Shown: piece after piece, positions 6,687 to 8,427 of the stretch | How positions within the stretch are numbered: position 1 is the stretch's first letter | Layout: every line of letters starts with the position of its first letter | DNA from: Chloroflexota bacterium | GTDB lineage: Bacteria; Chloroflexota; UBA4733 | NCBI GenBank assembly: GCA_025449435.1 | Contig: JANWJO010000186.1 | Span: 1-8,427 of the forward strand | Length of the DNA: 8,427 nt | Reading direction: 5' to 3' | The notes under the pieces: generated by a model | The model's database searches: none | What the model saw: only the letters and a program-made list of their open reading frames with translations | Told to the model about the DNA's origin: nothing | Program-made: the position numbers and the translations under genes

Positions 6687-6765
6687 GTCCCGTTCAACCT
6701 CACACTGGGGTTCGCTCGGGTGCGGGCGAGAGCATACCGAAAGGTGGCAGAGAGGCGTACGACCG

Positions 6766-7713
6766 ATGGCGGTTCAAGTGGGGGCGCTGACGGCGCCCGG
6801 CATCCGGCGCAGACGCTCCTCGATGGCGCGCCGCGAGGCGTTGTTCGCCTACTTTTTCCTGGCGCCCTGGATCATCGGCTTCCTGGTGTTCGTGGCTGGG
6901 CCGATGATTGCGTCATTCTTCCTCAGTTTTGCCCGCTACAACATTGCCAACCCGCCGGTGTTTGTGGGGTTGAGCAACTTTTACAACGCGTTCTTCAAGG
7001 ACCCTCAGTTCTGGCCGTCGTTGCTGCGCACGTTTGTCTACGCGTTGCTCGTGGTGCCAACCTCGGTTGGCGGTGCCTTGATGGTCGCCCTGCTCGTCAA
7101 CCAAAAGTTGAAGGCGACCAACGTCTTCCGCACGATTTTCTTTTTACCCCATCTCACGCCGGTGGTTGCCAGCATTTACGTGTGGACCTGGTTGCTCAAC
7201 CCCAGCTTTGGCCTGGTCAACGAAGTGATCTTCCGGCTGTTCCACGTCGAAGGGCCAGGTTGGTTTGGCGACACAACATGGGCGATCCCGTCGCTGGTGA
7301 TCGTCGCCTTGTGGGGCGCGATCGGCGGCAACCTCATGCTGATTTTTCTGGCTGGGCTGCAAGGCGTGCCGAAGGACCTATATGAAGTGGCCGAGCTGGA
7401 CGGCGCCGGCACGTGGGCACGCTTTTGGAACATCACGTTGCCCATGATTTCGCCGACCATGTTCTTCAACACCATCCTGGCGATCATTGGCGCGTTGCAG
7501 TCGTTTACCCCGGCATTTGTGGCGACCAATGGCGGTCCAGCGTACGCCACCACCTTTTATGCGTTGCAGATCTACAACACGGCGTTTGTGTTCGGCGACT
7601 TCGGCTACGCATGTGCGCTGGCCTGGTTGTTCTTTGTCGTGCTGGTCGTCTTTACCTACGTGCAGTTCCAAACGTCGCGCCGCTGGGTGTACTACGCTGG
7701 GGAGGTGCGCTGA
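6766..7713 (+). CDS. MalF-type permease subunit of a CUT1 sugar ABC transporter
   Basis: This inner-membrane protein forms half of the sugar channel with the permease encoded next. It is 315 residues long, normal for the family. A basic N-terminus (RRRRSSMARRE) precedes about six membrane segments (approximately 27-48, 86-111, 121-143, 172-198, 230-252, 280-300). The cytoplasmic EAA loop that docks onto the ATPase is clear at about 207-230 (EVAELDGAG, then ITLP). The ATG at 6766 was chosen because AGAGG lies 10 bases upstream; the frame is open further upstream to 6484, but that would overlap the binding-protein gene and run through the hairpin. An internal ATG at 6823 lacks a ribosome-binding site. 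The stop overlaps the start of the next permease by one base (TGATG). The substrate is not determined by the sequence. Confidence 0.93.
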   Translation: MAVQVGALTAPGIRRRRSSMARREALFAYFFLAPWIIGFLVFVAGPMIASFFLSFARYNIANPPVFVGLSNFYNAFFKDPQFWPSLLRTFVYALLVVPTSVGGALMVALLVNQKLKATNVFRTIFFLPHLTPVVASIYVWTWLLNPSFGLVNEVIFRLFHVEGPGWFGDTTWAIPSLVIVALWGAIGGNLMLIFLAGLQGVPKDLYEVAELDGAGTWARFWNITLPMISPTMFFNTILAIIGALQSFTPAFVATNGGPAYATTFYALQIYNTAFVFGDFGYACALAWLFFVVLVVFTYVQFQTSRRWVYYAGEVR

Positions 7714-8427
7714 TGGCCGTTTCGCTCCGCGCCGGCCTGGCTCGTGAACGCGGAACCATCCGCAGTACTCGAGGCGCTATTCGCCGCATGCTGGGCAGCG
7801 GGCTCCTGTACGTCCTCGCCGTCGTGTTGGGCGTCGTGCTCATGGTGCCGTTTGCCTGGGCCATCGACGGCTCGCTAAAGCCGGAGGAGGAGATCCGGTT
7901 ACTCCCTCCTGAAATTTTGCCCAGTCACTGGATGTTCAGCAACTATCCCGACACCTGGAACACCACCTTCTTCGCACAGTGGGCCCACAACACCGTGCTG
8001 ATTGTGGTGCTGGCAACAACCGGCGCTGTGATCTCGGCGGCGGCGGCCGGATACGCCTTTGCACGCTTCCGCGTCCCCGGACGCGGCATCATGTTCGCCA
8101 TCACGTTGGGCACGCTTATGCTCCCCCAGGAAGTCACGCTGATCCCGTCGTACCTGCTGTTCTTCAAGCTGGGCTGGCTGTACACCTACTTGCCGCTGAT
8201 CGTGCCGTCGTGGTTTGGCGGCGGCGCCTTCCTCATTTTCCTGTTCCGGCAGTTCTTTATGACTATCCCGCTGGACCTGGATGACGCCGCCAAGATCGAT
8301 GGCGCTGGCTATTTCCGCATCCTAGGCTGGCTGATCTTGCCGCTGTCCCGCCCGGTGCTGGCTACCGCGGCCATCCTGACCTGTATCGGCAACTGGAACT
8401 CGTTCCTGTTCCCACTGATCGTGTTGA
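7713..8427 (+). CDS. MalG-type permease subunit of a CUT1 sugar ABC transporter, cut by the window edge
   Basis: This is the second channel-forming permease, partner of the preceding one. The frame runs from ATG 7713 to the right edge without a stop, giving 238 residues; relatives usually have 270-300, so roughly 40-60 residues are missing. A GGAGGTG ribosome-binding site ends 5 bases before the start, inside the upstream gene, and the TGATG overlap implies translational coupling. Visible segments are a basic N-terminus, a first membrane helix (about 31-51), NTVLIVVLATTGAV and what follows (93-116), helices near 125-145 and 159-178, and the EAA loop at about 190-212 (DDAAKIDGAG, then LILPLSRP). 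NWNSFLFPLIV near the edge is the conserved motif of MalG-like proteins. An ATPase or sugar-hydrolase gene may follow outside the window, but that cannot be seen. Confidence 0.93.
   Translation, partial: MAVSLRAGLARERGTIRSTRGAIRRMLGSGLLYVLAVVLGVVLMVPFAWAIDGSLKPEEEIRLLPPEILPSHWMFSNYPDTWNTTFFAQWAHNTVLIVVLATTGAVISAAAAGYAFARFRVPGRGIMFAITLGTLMLPQEVTLIPSYLLFFKLGWLYTYLPLIVPSWFGGGAFLIFLFRQFFMTIPLDLDDAAKIDGAGYFRILGWLILPLSRPVLATAAILTCIGNWNSFLFPLIVL

Noticed and set aside
6484..6765. Upstream extension of the MalF-type permease frame
   Set aside because: It would overlap the end of the binding-protein gene and cross the intercistronic hairpin. The translation is Arg/Gly/Ser-rich without permease features, and the ATG at 6766 has a ribosome-binding site.

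Overview
The window looks like chromosomal DNA from a GC-rich, free-living bacterium, most likely a member of Chloroflexota (inference). The main clues are as follows. The sugar-binding lipoprotein has a Tat-like twin-arginine signal, a lipobox (LLAAC), a poly-Gly stretch and then a long Ala/Thr/Ser tether, a style I associate with Chloroflexota solute-binding proteins. The MetH has the C-terminal activation domain style also found in actinobacterial MetH (PFWG, GYPACP-L-DD, then HHPQAKYF near the end). Actinobacteria are the main alternative. No plasmid, phage, IS, CRISPR or RNA gene is visible.

Layout: two divergent transcription units flank a regulatory intergenic region at about 4853-5110. 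Leftward (minus strand), trpS (tryptophanyl-tRNA synthetase, 4852 down to 3866) is followed by metH (cobalamin-dependent methionine synthase, 3866 down to 342). Stop and start overlap by one base (TGATG), so the two are probably co-transcribed and translationally coupled. Downstream of metH, 1-341 holds no convincing gene. It does contain very strong G/C-run hairpins and a G-quadruplex-type motif at 244-301 that could help end the leftward transcript.

Rightward (plus strand) is a CUT1-type ABC sugar uptake operon: a family 1 extracellular solute-binding lipoprotein (5111-6637, TTG start), a MalF-type permease (6766-7713) and a MalG-type permease (7713 to the right edge, cut off). The two permeases again overlap as TGATG. 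A near-consensus sigma-70 promoter (TTGCTA, 17 bases, TATAAT) drives the operon. A 9-bp inverted repeat abuts its -35 box, and a perfect 12-bp palindrome lies about 40 bases into the transcribed leader; both are candidate operators. A 13-bp-stem hairpin between the binding-protein and permease genes resembles the elements that let malE-like genes be expressed above their permeases.

Functionally, the left unit joins translation (Trp-tRNA charging) to one-carbon and methionine metabolism, with no obvious mechanistic link between them. The right unit encodes the binding and membrane parts of a carbohydrate importer. No ATPase gene lies in the window; such systems often share one encoded elsewhere. 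The substrate cannot be read from the sequence. I found no clearly undescribed system. The most interesting material is regulatory DNA and RNA structure.
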